Source: G963666705 sp963666705 (GTDB lineage Bacteria > Pseudomonadota > Alphaproteobacteria > CADEGL01). From it: a stretch of 64,000 nt of DNA. Below the pieces are notes generated by a model that was given only the letters and a program-made list of their open reading frames with translations, was not told where the DNA came from and did not search any database. The stretch spans positions 62,001-126,000 of the forward strand of contig CAXXKO010000001.1 in the NCBI GenBank assembly GCA_963666705.2. The letters run 5' to 3'. Of this stretch, positions 52,542-61,359 are shown piece by piece. Position 1 is the stretch's first letter, and every line of letters begins with the position of its first letter. The translations under genes and the position numbers were made by a program.

Positions 52542-52994
52542 ATGAGCTCGAGCGCCATGAGGAGCCATTCCATCCAGGTCGACGCCGAGACCTTTCTCGC
52601 GCACTATTTCAGGCGCATCGACCCGGCCGTCGCCGCCAGCTTCACGCCGGACCAGCGCCAGGCCATGGTGCGCATGTTCGCGACCCGGTGGTCGGAGAAG
52701 CACCCGGTCAACATCCGCAAGTCGCTCGGCCTGGGCCGGCGCCGCTTCTACGTCGTCTTCCTCGCGGGTCGCGAGAAGCGCCCCATGTCCCGGCTGCGCG
52801 CGGAAGGTGCGCTCGCCCCCCTCGCCGCGCTCCTGTTCTACGCCATCCTCACCTTCTTCGGCGGCATCGCCGCCATGGCGCTGCTCTACGGCGTCAAGTC
52901 CATGTTCGGCCTGGACCTCGTCTACGAGGGCGGCTTCCACGACGCCCTCGGCAAGCCGAGCGACCAGTTGGGCCGCCTCTTCTCGGGGGAATAA
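52542..52994 (+). CDS. Hypothetical single-span or hairpin membrane protein
   Basis: The 150-residue protein has a soluble start (SIQVDAETFLAHYFRRIDPA), a basic stretch (KSLGLGRRRFYVVFLAGREK), one hydrophobic region of about 40 residues (ALAPLAALLFYAILTFFGGI, then AAMALLYGVKSMFG) that could form a hairpin, and a polar tail. I do not recognise a function. GGAGCCGAC precedes the ATG at 52542. It is convergent with the operon to the right. Confidence 0.55.
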   Translation: MSSSAMRSHSIQVDAETFLAHYFRRIDPAVAASFTPDQRQAMVRMFATRWSEKHPVNIRKSLGLGRRRFYVVFLAGREKRPMSRLRAEGALAPLAALLFYAILTFFGGIAAMALLYGVKSMFGLDLVYEGGFHDALGKPSDQLGRLFSGE

Positions 52995-53097
52995 GGTGCC
53001 GGCTCACGGATACCGAAGGGAGGCCGAGAGGAGAGCGAGATGGCCGGGCGGCGGCGGGACAAGGTGGTGCTGCTGGTGGGTGCGCCCGGCGCCCCGC

Positions 53098-53607
53098 TCA
53101 ATAGGAATCGGGCGCGATGGCGATGGCGCGCACGAAGGCGTAGTCCCCGTACTCGCTATAGCGGCCGTCGATCCATTTGTCGAAACCGGCGATGCGCTCG
53201 TCGATCACCGCCCTGGTGACGCCGTTGTCGTCCTCGATCACTTGACGAAGGGCATTGCTCTCGGCGGTCGGCAGCCAGCTTCCCTCGTGGGCGTGCCAGA
53301 GCGTGGTGTAGATTTTCCAGGTCCGTCCCACGCGCGCGGATCGCGGCAGGTCCTCGCGGACCCCGCGGCGCTTGGGCGTGTATGTCGCCTCGAACACCGC
53401 GTAATGCACGCCATAAAGGGCGAACTTGTCGGTGATCGCGAGCACGAACTCCTCCGAGAGCGGGCCCTCGACCGTGCGGAAGTCGAAACAATCGGGCTGG
53501 TAACGTACGATCGGCAGCTCGACGATGGCGTATGCGCCGATCGCCAACAGAACGAACGGATATCCGAGGCGCCTAACGAGGCGGCCAGACAAAGCCCCTC
53601 TCCTCAT
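53098..53607 (-). CDS. Membrane-anchored small protein A, paralogue of protein B
   Basis: The 169-residue protein has one N-terminal membrane helix (LGYPFVLLAIGAYAIVELPI) and an extracytoplasmic part (RYQPDCFDFRTVEGPLSEEF, VGRTWKIYTTLWHAHEGSWL, NGVTRAVIDERIAGFDKWID). It is clearly paralogous to the upstream gene (identical LSGRL, RRLGYPF, LLAIG, GPLS, GVTRAV.DERIA). GGAAGG precedes the ATG at 53607, inside the end of gene B. No family recognised. Two tandem paralogues behind a peptidoglycan-binding protein recall duplicated immunity or accessory proteins, but this is only an analogy. Confidence 0.65.
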   Translation of the reverse strand: MRRGALSGRLVRRLGYPFVLLAIGAYAIVELPIVRYQPDCFDFRTVEGPLSEEFVLAITDKFALYGVHYAVFEATYTPKRRGVREDLPRSARVGRTWKIYTTLWHAHEGSWLPTAESNALRQVIEDDNGVTRAVIDERIAGFDKWIDGRYSEYGDYAFVRAIAIAPDSY

Positions 53608-54247
53608 TCAGTACCTTCCAATCCACCTCGGCATCGCTGTCCGACCAGCGCAGTTGCAGGTTGTACAACCTCCGACCCTCGATCTTCACTGCCCCCTCGT
53701 CGATCGGTATCCAGCCCGAGCGGGCGAGGAACCCCCGATCACCCCAGCCGTGATCCACCGTGATGGCGACGGCGCGAACGAGGGCGCAGTCTTCGAAGAA
53801 AAGGCGGCGCCACCCGTCGACCGGGTCCCCGAATTCGGCGATGCGCTCGTCGGTCACCGCCCTGGTGACGCCCCATTCGTCCTCCAGCGCCTGTATCAAT
53901 GCGCGGCGCTGCGCCGTCAGTAGCCGATCTCCATCCCACGCACGCCAAACCGTGGTATGGATGGTCCACGTCCTATGCTCGCGCCAATGCTCCGGTGCGT
54001 CTTCGCGGTCGCCGTAGGTCTTGTCCTTGTAAGTCGTCCTGTACACTGCGAACGTAATTCCCAGCAGCACGAGTTGGTCGCTGATCGCGCGCATGAACTC
54101 ATCCGAGAGTGGGCCATCGACCGTGCCGGACCCTAGACATGAAGGCTGATAGCGGATGATCGGCAGCGCGACGACGGTGTAAACACCTATCGCCAACAGA
54201 GCAAACGGGTATCCGAGGCGCCTGAGGAGACGGCCAGACAAACTCAT
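53573..54247 (-). CDS. Membrane-anchored small protein B, paralogue of protein A
   Basis: The 224-residue protein has an N-terminal helix (LGYPFALLAIGVYTVVALPI) and an extracytoplasmic region paralogous to protein A. It then has an extra C-terminal piece IDEGAVKIEGRRLYNLQLRW and SDSDAEVDWK. That piece parallels the very C-terminus of the upstream peptidoglycan-binding protein (VTIKNGTLSNQQLRWSDSNA). The start at 54247 lies 4 bases beyond the upstream stop, with GAGG 9 bases before it. All three genes are therefore translationally linked. Confidence 0.65.
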   Translation of the reverse strand: MSLSGRLLRRLGYPFALLAIGVYTVVALPIIRYQPSCLGSGTVDGPLSDEFMRAISDQLVLLGITFAVYRTTYKDKTYGDREDAPEHWREHRTWTIHTTVWRAWDGDRLLTAQRRALIQALEDEWGVTRAVTDERIAEFGDPVDGWRRLFFEDCALVRAVAITVDHGWGDRGFLARSGWIPIDEGAVKIEGRRLYNLQLRWSDSDAEVDWKVLNEERGFVWPPR

Positions 54248-54251
54248 CCTT

Positions 54252-55704
54252 CTAGTCCTCGCCACCCCGATTCACGGCGGCATTACTATCCGACCAGCGC
54301 AGTTGCTGGTTGGACAGGGTACCGTTCTTGATCGTCACTGTCCCTTCCACGTACTGAACCCAGGTCGAAAGGATCGTGAATTCCCGAGCCCGGCCGCCCT
54401 TCTCCGCCACGATGGCGGCTCCCGTCAGCAAGCCGCTGTCCGGGGAATCGGTCGAGCGGTCGAAATCGTAGCGTTCATCCCAGAGGTGAGTGACGGTCCC
54501 CTTGAGGAAGATCGTATCGCCCCGGCGGGTGGCGGTGAATTTCTGACGTGTATTGAGTTTCACCCGCCCAAACGCGAACAGGAAATCCGTGCCCGCCAAA
54601 GAGAGGCCGACAAGATCCGCCAACGCGTTCAACACGGTCTCGCCGAACCCAATGTCACGATCCCACTCGTCGACGACGAGGTTCCTCGTCTCGCCGTCTT
54701 CGAGCGTCAACAAGGCATTGGCGTAAATTGCCTCTTCTTGCTCCAAGTCGAAGAAGCTGCGCCGCACGCGCTCTTCATTGACCGCGACGGCTTCGCGTAT
54801 GGTGTCGAAGCGCAGCGCCTCGTCCCGGAGCATGGGGACGATGTCGTCGCCTTCCCGCATCTCGTCCTGGGCCAGGAAGCGCCGCAGGTTCTTCGGCGCC
54901 TCGGTCAACCCGACACCTTCGCCCACGTCGGCCACCACATTGAGGAAGTCCTCGGCATGATCCGCGAGGGAATCGGGGTCGCGTGGCTTCGGCCGCGCGG
55001 TCGGCGCGAGCGATGCCCGGGCGCTTCCGGGCTGCAGAGACGGGAGCGCCATGCTCCCGGCGCCCACCAAGCGGTCGCGCTGCCCGCTCCGGGGCGGCAC
55101 GGGCGGCGGGGTGTCGCCGAGGCCGGCCGGCTCGCCCACCAACCCCCGCATGGCCTTGTCGAGGAGAGTCGGGCCTTTGGATTTGAGGAAGCTCGCGCCG
55201 GCGAGCGGCGACGGGCCGAGCGCGGGCTTCGGCCGCCCGATCACCCGCATATGCCCACTGGGGAGCGCCGGCTCCAAGTTGCCGAGGAGGGTGTTGGTGT
55301 TCCGCACGATCGAGCTCGCGGTGACGGGCGGCCGAGTCACCCGCATATGCCCGCTGGGGAGCGCCGGCTCCAAGTTGTCGAGGAGGGTGCCGGCTGTGCG
55401 GCTCGGGAAACTCAGGGGGCCGGGTGGGGACGTGGGGCTCGACGCGCCGCGCCGCCAGCAGCGCTCCCATCCGCGCGGCCGTCGGGCCGTGGGGCTCGAC
55501 GATGCCGTCCGGCTTCAGGCCGTGGTGCGTCTGGAGCCGCCTGATCGCGTCATCGAGACCGCGCGTCGCGGCACCCCCGTCACCGGCCTTCGGCGGCCCG
55601 AGATAGCCCAGCGCCGCGAGCGCCCCTTCGACCGCGCGCAAATCCTCGGGAGCGCTCTTCCTGCCGGCCTCGACCCGGCGGCGGAGTGAACGCGGCATCG
55701 CCAT
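54252..55704 (-). pseudogene. Peptidoglycan-binding-domain protein of unknown function, one-base frameshift
   Basis: It starts at 55704 (AGGAGG 8 bases upstream) with a PG_binding_1-like domain: VEGALAALGYLGPP, TRGLDDAIRRLQTHHGLKPD, GIVEPHG. A five-G run at 55415-55419 carries one base too many; without it the frame enters SFPSRTAGTLLDNLEPALPS and totals 484 codons. A unit (T)LL(D/G)NLEPALPSGHMRV is repeated twice, followed by a Pro-rich linker and a C-terminal domain (NLVVDEWDRDIGFGETVLNA, TVTHLWDERYDFDRS, GTLSNQQLRWSDSNA). I cannot name the C-terminal domain. A LexA-type box lies 60 bases upstream of the start. Confidence 0.6.
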
Positions 55705-55763
55705 GACGTGTTCCTCCTGTATGATTATCGTCCCTATCCGGTTAATGCAGGTAGCGACCGAGT

Positions 55764-55778
55764 GTTCTTTATATGTTC
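55764..55778. promoter_or_regulatory. Second LexA-type box, upstream of the peptidoglycan-binding operon
   Basis: GTTCTTTATATGTTC is an exact GTTC-N7-GTTC match. It lies 60 bases upstream of the ATG at 55704, in the same orientation relative to the gene as the recA box, and within a locally AT-rich tract. About one such match is expected by chance in 64 kb of this composition, so position is the main support. Confidence 0.55.
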
Positions 55779-55829
55779 GCTCTAAGGGTGTACTGTTCCC
55801 GCCTCTGAGGATTGGTCGGGAGACAGGGC

Positions 55830-56763
55830 ATGAGCGGCTTGTTGACGTTCCAAGAGCGCTACCGAGACGAGGAATCGTGCATCCTGGCCTTGGCGGATCG
55901 ACGCTGGCCGTCTGGGTTTGCGTGCGCCCGCTGCGGGCACCGGCGGGGCTATCGGCACAAGGCGCGGGCGCGCGTCTTCGAATGCGCGGCTTGCGGTCGT
56001 CAAGAGTCGGTGACGGCGGGAACCATCTTCCACCGCACCCGCACACCGTTGCCCAAATGGTTCCTGGCGGCGTGGTTGATGGGGCGGGACAAGCGCGGGG
56101 TCTCGGCCCTGTTCCTGGCGCGCGAGCTGGGGCTTCGCTATGAGACCGCATGGCTGATGGCTCACAAGCTGCGCCATGGCTTGGCGGAGCGGCCGGAGGC
56201 GTTGCTGGACGGCATGGTCGAGGTCGATGAGAGCTACTACGGCGGGTCGCGGCAAGCCCGAGAGCCGGGGCCGCGGGATGGCCAATGCCAACAAGAGCCT
56301 GCTCGTGCTGGCGGTGGAGAAGGTGGCGGTGGCGCCGGGCAAGGGGGTCGAGGCCAGCGGCTTCGTCGCCGGCCGGGCGCGGCTTGCCATCCTGCCCCGG
56401 GCCAATGCCGAGCAGCTCGGCGGCTTCGTGCGGGCCGCCGTGACGCCGGGCGCGCGCCTGCTGACCGACGATTTCAAGGGCTATGCCGGGCTCGGCGCCG
56501 TCTACCGGCACCAGCCCACCGTCCAAGGCCAAGGCAAGAACGCCGAGACGCAGATGCCGATCATCCACGTCCTGTTCAGCAACCTCAAGACCTGGCTCAA
56601 CGGCACCTACCATGGCGTCAGCGCCAAGCACTTGCCGCGCTATGGCCGGGAATGGGCCTATCGCTTCAACCGCCGCCGGCGGATCGACGACCTCGGCGAC
56701 TTCGTCCTGAGCCGCGCGCCGGGTTGCTCGCCTACCGGGAGCTTGACGATGCCCTCGGCCTGA
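55830..56763 (+). pseudogene. IS1595-family transposase, frameshifted, 3' end fused to IS1380 DNA
   Basis: The N-terminal zinc ribbon is CARCGHRRGYRHKARARVFE then CAACGRQESVTAGTIFH. The DDE-like domain begins with LPKWFLAAWLMGRDKRGVSA and VDESYYGG. At a GGG run (56244-56246) one extra base breaks the frame; the other frame continues RGKPESRGRGMANANKSLLV, LLTDDFKGYAGLG and FSNLKTWLNGTYHGVSAKHL. Near 56722 the sequence passes into an IS1380-type transposase. With one base removed the frame is 311 codons. The element is probably inactive. Confidence 0.75.
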
Positions 56764-57968
56764 CTGAGATGGCCGAGGGTGTTTTCCAGGATAGCCGTAC
56801 CGGCAAGAACGGATGGCACGGCATGACGGGTCAGTTTCGCCAGTCCGTTTTCGGGCGCCTTGGCGGCTATGACGATGTGAACGACGCCGACCGTCTGGGA
56901 CGCGATCCCGCCATGCGCTGGATTGTTGGCGGCAAGGCCATCGAAAGACAGGCCGCTTCCACCAGCCAGATGGGACGCTTCGAGACGGAGCTATTGGCCA
57001 CCGACGAGAACGTTGAAGCCTTGGTCGACATGAACGGGGTGTGGATCGACAAGGTTCATGACCGCCATCCGCCGAAGATGATCATTCTCGACATGGACAG
57101 CAGCGTCAGCCCGACCCATGGCGAACAAGAGGGAACAGCGTACAATGGTCACTTCGGCTGTACCTGCTACCATCCGCTATTCCTGTTCAACCAGTTCGGC
57201 GACTTGGAGAGATGTTCCCTGCGCCCCGGTAATGTTCACAGTGCCGACGGATGGCGGAATGTTCTGGAGCCGGTGGTGATGCGCTATAAGGAAAGGAAGG
57301 TGCGGCTGTATTTTCGTGGCGATGCCGCCTTCGCCTCACCGGAGATATACGAATATCTCGAAGCCGAGGGATTACTCTACGTCATCCGCCTCAAAGCGAA
57401 CGCGATTCTCCAGCGGAACATTGCCCATCTGCTTACGCGACCTGTCGGTCGCCCGCCCGACCATGTTCGCCGTTTCCACGCCAGCTTCAGCTATCAGGCC
57501 GGATCGTGGAACAAGAAGCGCCGTGTCGTGGCCAAAGTGGAGTGGCACCCCGGCGAGCTGGTTCCTCGCGTCGGTTTCATCGTCACTAATCTGTCGCGCC
57601 CTACCAAGCGGGTGGTGGCGTTCTATAATCACCGTGGCACGGCGGAGCAGCACATCAAGGAAGGCAAGAACGCCATCAACTGGACCCGTCTGTCATGTCG
57701 CAAGTTCCGCAACAATGCCGTTCGGCTCCAGCTTCACGCCCTGGCCTACAATCTGGGCAACTTCATGAGGACACTGGCTTTGCCGAAGGAGGTGGAGCAC
57801 TGGTCGATGACGACGTTGCGCGACAAGCTGGTGAAGATCGGGGCCAAGGTTGTCCGACATGGCCGCTACGTTACGTTCCAATTGGCTGAGGTGGCGGTGC
57901 CGAGGGACCTGTTCCGGAAAATCCTGAGCTTGATTGATGATCTGCGACGAAGACCCGCTCCGGCGTAG
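56722..57968 (+). pseudogene. IS1380-family transposase of a second type, 5' truncated
   Basis: From the junction the frame reads LLAYRELDDALGLTEMAEGV, then DVNDADRLGRDPAMRWIVGG, PKMIILDMDSSVSPTHGEQE (acidic catalytic motif), LYFRGDAAFASPEIYEYLEA, FIVTNLSRPTKRVV and YNHRGTAEQHIKEGKNAINW (Y-x2-R...E). It ends at 57968. The first 20-30 residues of the family are missing, replaced by the IS1595 tail. It differs from the intact IS1380 transposase at 28.6 kb. Confidence 0.8.
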
Positions 57969-58149
57969 GCCGAGGGAATCGACGGCGAGGAGAAAGCGAC
58001 AGGAGAGGTGTGTCTGGATGGCGAGAAAAATGACCGAGTGGCCTTCCAAGCGCGGGCCGATTACCAAAATCATGCCATCGGATGGCTGCATAGGGGATAC
58101 AGTTCCCTTGGCGGTGGGAAAGTGGTACGATTTCCACGAATTTGGATGG

Positions 58150-58980
58150 TATATGGGGAATGTCGGTTGAGATAGGTGAAGTCGGTCTGCCACAGCTGGT
58201 TCGGCGCCGTGGTCTTGTCGCGGAACTCATCGGCTGCCTTGATGACCACGAAAGCGGGGCTGGTGATCAGGTCGTGGGCCTTGAGAAGTCGGTAAACCGA
58301 GGCTTCCGAGACAAAGTAGCCCCTGGTGTCCGTAAACCTGACGGCCAGTTCCCGGGGCGACAGTTGCGTCTCCTCCAGGGGCAAGATCGATGATCTGCCC
58401 CCGGACATCATCCGGGATACGGTTCCACACCCGGCCGCTACCGCTGCTGTTGCGATCCTCAAGACCGGCGTCGCCAAAGGCCAGAAAGCGATCGTACCAG
58501 CGATAAAAGGTGGTCTTCGGAATGCCCAGCTCGTCCAAAGTGGACCCGATCGCCCAGGTGGGACGCTCGACCAGGCGGATGATCTCCAGCCTTCTCGGAT
58601 GCGGGGCACCTCATTCCTCGCCTCCCCCGGGCACTCGCCGGCCCGATCATGTTTTTTTTAAGAAGACGGTTCTCCAGCGAAAGTTCGGCGACCAACTTGG
58701 CTTCAAGTCGCGCATCTCCTGGCGCAGGCCTTTCCGACCTCGCCCGAGGTCGCTTGGCGCCCGGATGTCGCCGGCGGCCGCTTCTCTGCCCGCTTCCAAA
58801 AACTCTTGCGACCAGCGGTAAGGCCGGTGGACAGCGCGGTGCGACCCTCGGCGCATGCCCTCGCGCCGGCACAAGGCGGCGATGCTCTCCTCGCCGCGCA
58901 GATTCGGACACCACGATCCGGATCTTCTCCTCAGCCGTATACGCTTGCGGAGTGTCTTGCGGCGAATATCCCCATAAACA
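58150..58980 (-). pseudogene. Degraded IS3-family element
   Basis: Pieces of OrfA and OrfB are visible in several frames on the minus strand: YTAEEKIRIVVSE and ESIAALCRREG, KLVAELSLENRLLKKNMIG (OrfA end and zipper); TTFYRWYDRFLAFGDAGLED; LSPRELAVRFTDTRGYFVSE, ASVYRLLKAHDLITSP and TAPNQLWQTDFTYL (OrfB up to the first Asp). Then the match stops at about 58165. Multiple frameshifts are present and its 5' end is cut by IS21 copy 2 at 58981. It is a different IS3 type from the element at 26.7 kb. Confidence 0.7.
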
Positions 58981-59098
58981 TGAGAACGGCAGAGCAATAA
59001 TCCCCCACTGAAGCGGCCGGTCGATCCGGCTGCGGCGGACCAAAATGGGACCGCGTATAGCCTTCTGTCAGGGTTGCTCTGACTGGAAGGCGGGGGGG

Positions 59099-60598
59099 AT
59101 GTATCGGGTGGAGTTGTACGCACGGGTTCGGCGGGCGTGTCATGTCGAGGGGATGAGCACCCGCGAGGCCTCGCGGGTGTTTGGTGTAGACCGCAAGACG
59201 GTCCGTAAGATGCTGTCGTTCTCGGTGCCGCCAGGGTATCGCCGAAGCGCGCCGCCGAGGCGGCCAAAGCTGGGTCCGTTCACGGGAATCATCGATCGGA
59301 TCTTGGAAGACGATCGGACCAGCCACCGCAAGCAACGGCACACTGCGAAGCGCATCTTCGACCGCCTCCGGGACGAGTACGGTTTCACGGGCGGCTACAC
59401 CATCGTGAAGGACTACGTTCGTGAGCAGGGGCTTCGGTCGCGTGAGGTGTTCGTGCCACTCTCCCATTCCCCCGGTCACGCCCAGGCGGACTTCGGCGAA
59501 GCGATGGCGGTGATCGGCGGCGCGTTACGGAAGATCCACTTCCTTGCCTTCGACCTTCCCCACAGTGATGGTTGCTTTGTTGCGGCCTATCCGGCGGAGA
59601 CGACCGAAGCATTCTGCGATGGCCACAACGCGGCGTTTGCCTTCTTCGGCGGCGTCCCCCGATCCATCCTGTACGACAACACCAAGCTGGCGGTTGCCCG
59701 GATCCTGGGCGATGGGAAGCGGCAGCGAACGCGCGTCTTCACGGAGCTTCAGTCCCACTATCTGTTCGAGGACAGGTTCGGCCGGCCGGGCAAGGGCAAC
59801 GACAAGGGCAAGGTCGAGGGACTGGTCGGCTTCATCCGGCGGAACTTCCTGGTCCCCGTCCCGCGTGCCGAGAGCTTCGCGGCCCTCAACGATGCTCTCG
59901 CCGAACAGTGCCGCCGGCGCCAGGCGGCGCGGCTGCGGGGCCACAAGGAGACCATCGGCGAGCGTCTCGAGCGGGATCGTCAAGTTCTCTTGCCATTGCC
60001 GCCTGCTCCCTATGATGCCTGCGATAAGCGCCCTGGACGGGCGAGTTCGCTGTCGCTGGTGCGTTACCGCAGCAACGACTATTCCGTGCCCGTGGCCTAC
60101 GGCCACCGTGAGGTGCTCATCCGGGGCTACGTCGATGAGGTGGTGATCAGCTGCGGGGCCGAGGTGATCGCCCGGCACCGCCGGTCCTACGACAGCGAGG
60201 ACCTGATCTTCGACCCGCTGCATTACCTGCCCTTGATCGAGCAGAAGATCGGCGCCCTCGACCAGGCCGCGCCATTGGCGGGCTGGGACCTGCCCGAGGC
60301 CTTCATCACTCTGCGGCGGCTCCTCGAAGCTCGTATGGGCAAGGCAGGCAAGCGCGAGTACGTCCAGGTGCTCCGTCTACTGGAGACCTTCCGGCTCGAG
60401 GAGGTCGAGGGTGCGGTCGGCGACGCCCTGCGGCTCGGCGCAATCGGCTTTGATGCGGTGAAGCACCTGGTACTGTGCCGCATCGAGCGGCGGCCGCCCA
60501 GGCTCAACCTCGACGTCTATCCGTATCTGCCGCGCGCCCGGGTCGCGATGACGTCCGCCAAGTCGTACATGAGCCTGCTGTCGGGGCTCGGCGCATGA
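59099..60598 (+). CDS. istA: IS21 transposase IstA (copy 2)
   Basis: The 499-residue protein is identical to copy 1 except the third residue (Arg here, Gly in copy 1), as far as I can see. It has the same HTH, integrase core (GHAQADFGEA, YDNTKLAV, NDKGKVEGLVGF) and C-terminal region. It appears intact, so both copies could act on each other's ends. Its stop overlaps the istB start. Confidence 0.9.
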   Translation: MYRVELYARVRRACHVEGMSTREASRVFGVDRKTVRKMLSFSVPPGYRRSAPPRRPKLGPFTGIIDRILEDDRTSHRKQRHTAKRIFDRLRDEYGFTGGYTIVKDYVREQGLRSREVFVPLSHSPGHAQADFGEAMAVIGGALRKIHFLAFDLPHSDGCFVAAYPAETTEAFCDGHNAAFAFFGGVPRSILYDNTKLAVARILGDGKRQRTRVFTELQSHYLFEDRFGRPGKGNDKGKVEGLVGFIRRNFLVPVPRAESFAALNDALAEQCRRRQAARLRGHKETIGERLERDRQVLLPLPPAPYDACDKRPGRASSLSLVRYRSNDYSVPVAYGHREVLIRGYVDEVVISCGAEVIARHRRSYDSEDLIFDPLHYLPLIEQKIGALDQAAPLAGWDLPEAFITLRRLLEARMGKAGKREYVQVLRLLETFRLEEVEGAVGDALRLGAIGFDAVKHLVLCRIERRPPRLNLDVYPYLPRARVAMTSAKSYMSLLSGLGA

Positions 60599-61359
60599 CC
60601 GACACACCGCAAGTGCTGCTCGCCCACCACCTCAAGACGCTGAAGCTGCCGACCTTCCTGCGCGAGTACGACAAGATCGCCCGGCAGTGCGCCTCGGAAG
60701 GCGTCGATCACGTCCGCTACCTGTTGAGACTCGCCGAGCTCGAGCTGATCGACCGCGAGCGCCGCATGGTCGAGCGGCGCATCAAGGCGGCGCGCTTCCC
60801 CGTGGTCAAGAGCCTCGACAGCTTCGACTTCAAGGTCATCCCCTCGCTCAACAAGGCGCTGGTCCTGGAGCTGGCCCGCTGCGAGTACATCGAGCGCCGC
60901 GAGAACCTCATCGCGCTCGGCAACAGTGGGACCGGCAAGACCCACATCGCCCTCGGTCTCGGCCTGGCGGCCTGCCAGAAGGGCCTCTCGGTCGGCTTCA
61001 TCACCGCCGCCGCGCTGGTCCACGAACTCATCGAGGCCCGCGATGACAAGCAGCTGCTGAGGTTCCAGAAGAAGCTCGCCACCTACAAGCTTCTGATCGT
61101 CGACGAACTCGGCTTCGTGCCGCTGTCGAAGACCGGCGCCGAGCTGTTGTTCGAGGTGTTCAGCCAACGCTACGAGCGGGGCTCGACCCTGGTCACCACC
61201 AATCTGCCCTTCGACGAATGGACCGAGGTGTTCGGCTCCGAGCGCCTCACCGGCGCGCTCCTCGATCGCCTCACCCACCACGTCAACATCCTCGAGATGA
61301 ACGGTGACAGCTACAGGCTCAACCAGAGCCGCAGGCGTCAAACCCCGACTGCTAACTGA
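60595..61359 (+). CDS. istB: IS21 helper ATPase IstB (copy 2)
   Basis: The 254-residue AAA+ protein is the same as the 12.2 kb copy except Lys14 here (Glu in copy 1). Walker A GNSGTGKTHIALGLG and Walker B LLIVDELGFVPLS are intact. Lys14 is also present in the diverged IS21 at 43.2 kb, so it is probably the ancestral residue and this copy the better reference sequence. Confidence 0.9.
   Translation: MTDTPQVLLAHHLKTLKLPTFLREYDKIARQCASEGVDHVRYLLRLAELELIDRERRMVERRIKAARFPVVKSLDSFDFKVIPSLNKALVLELARCEYIERRENLIALGNSGTGKTHIALGLGLAACQKGLSVGFITAAALVHELIEARDDKQLLRFQKKLATYKLLIVDELGFVPLSKTGAELLFEVFSQRYERGSTLVTTNLPFDEWTEVFGSERLTGALLDRLTHHVNILEMNGDSYRLNQSRRRQTPTAN

Noticed and set aside
54300..54480. Colicin M-like catalytic motif in the peptidoglycan-binding protein (WDERYDFDRS)
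   Set aside because: Only a Y-D pair with a nearby Asp is present; the His-Arg part of the colicin M motif is absent, and the spacing differs.
54775..56631. Single 618-codon minus-strand protein spanning the peptidoglycan-binding gene and the IS1595 region
   Set aside because: The upper part is antisense to the IS1595 transposase and the real gene starts at 55704 after a strong ribosome binding site; the lower part is out of frame with the family after 55419.
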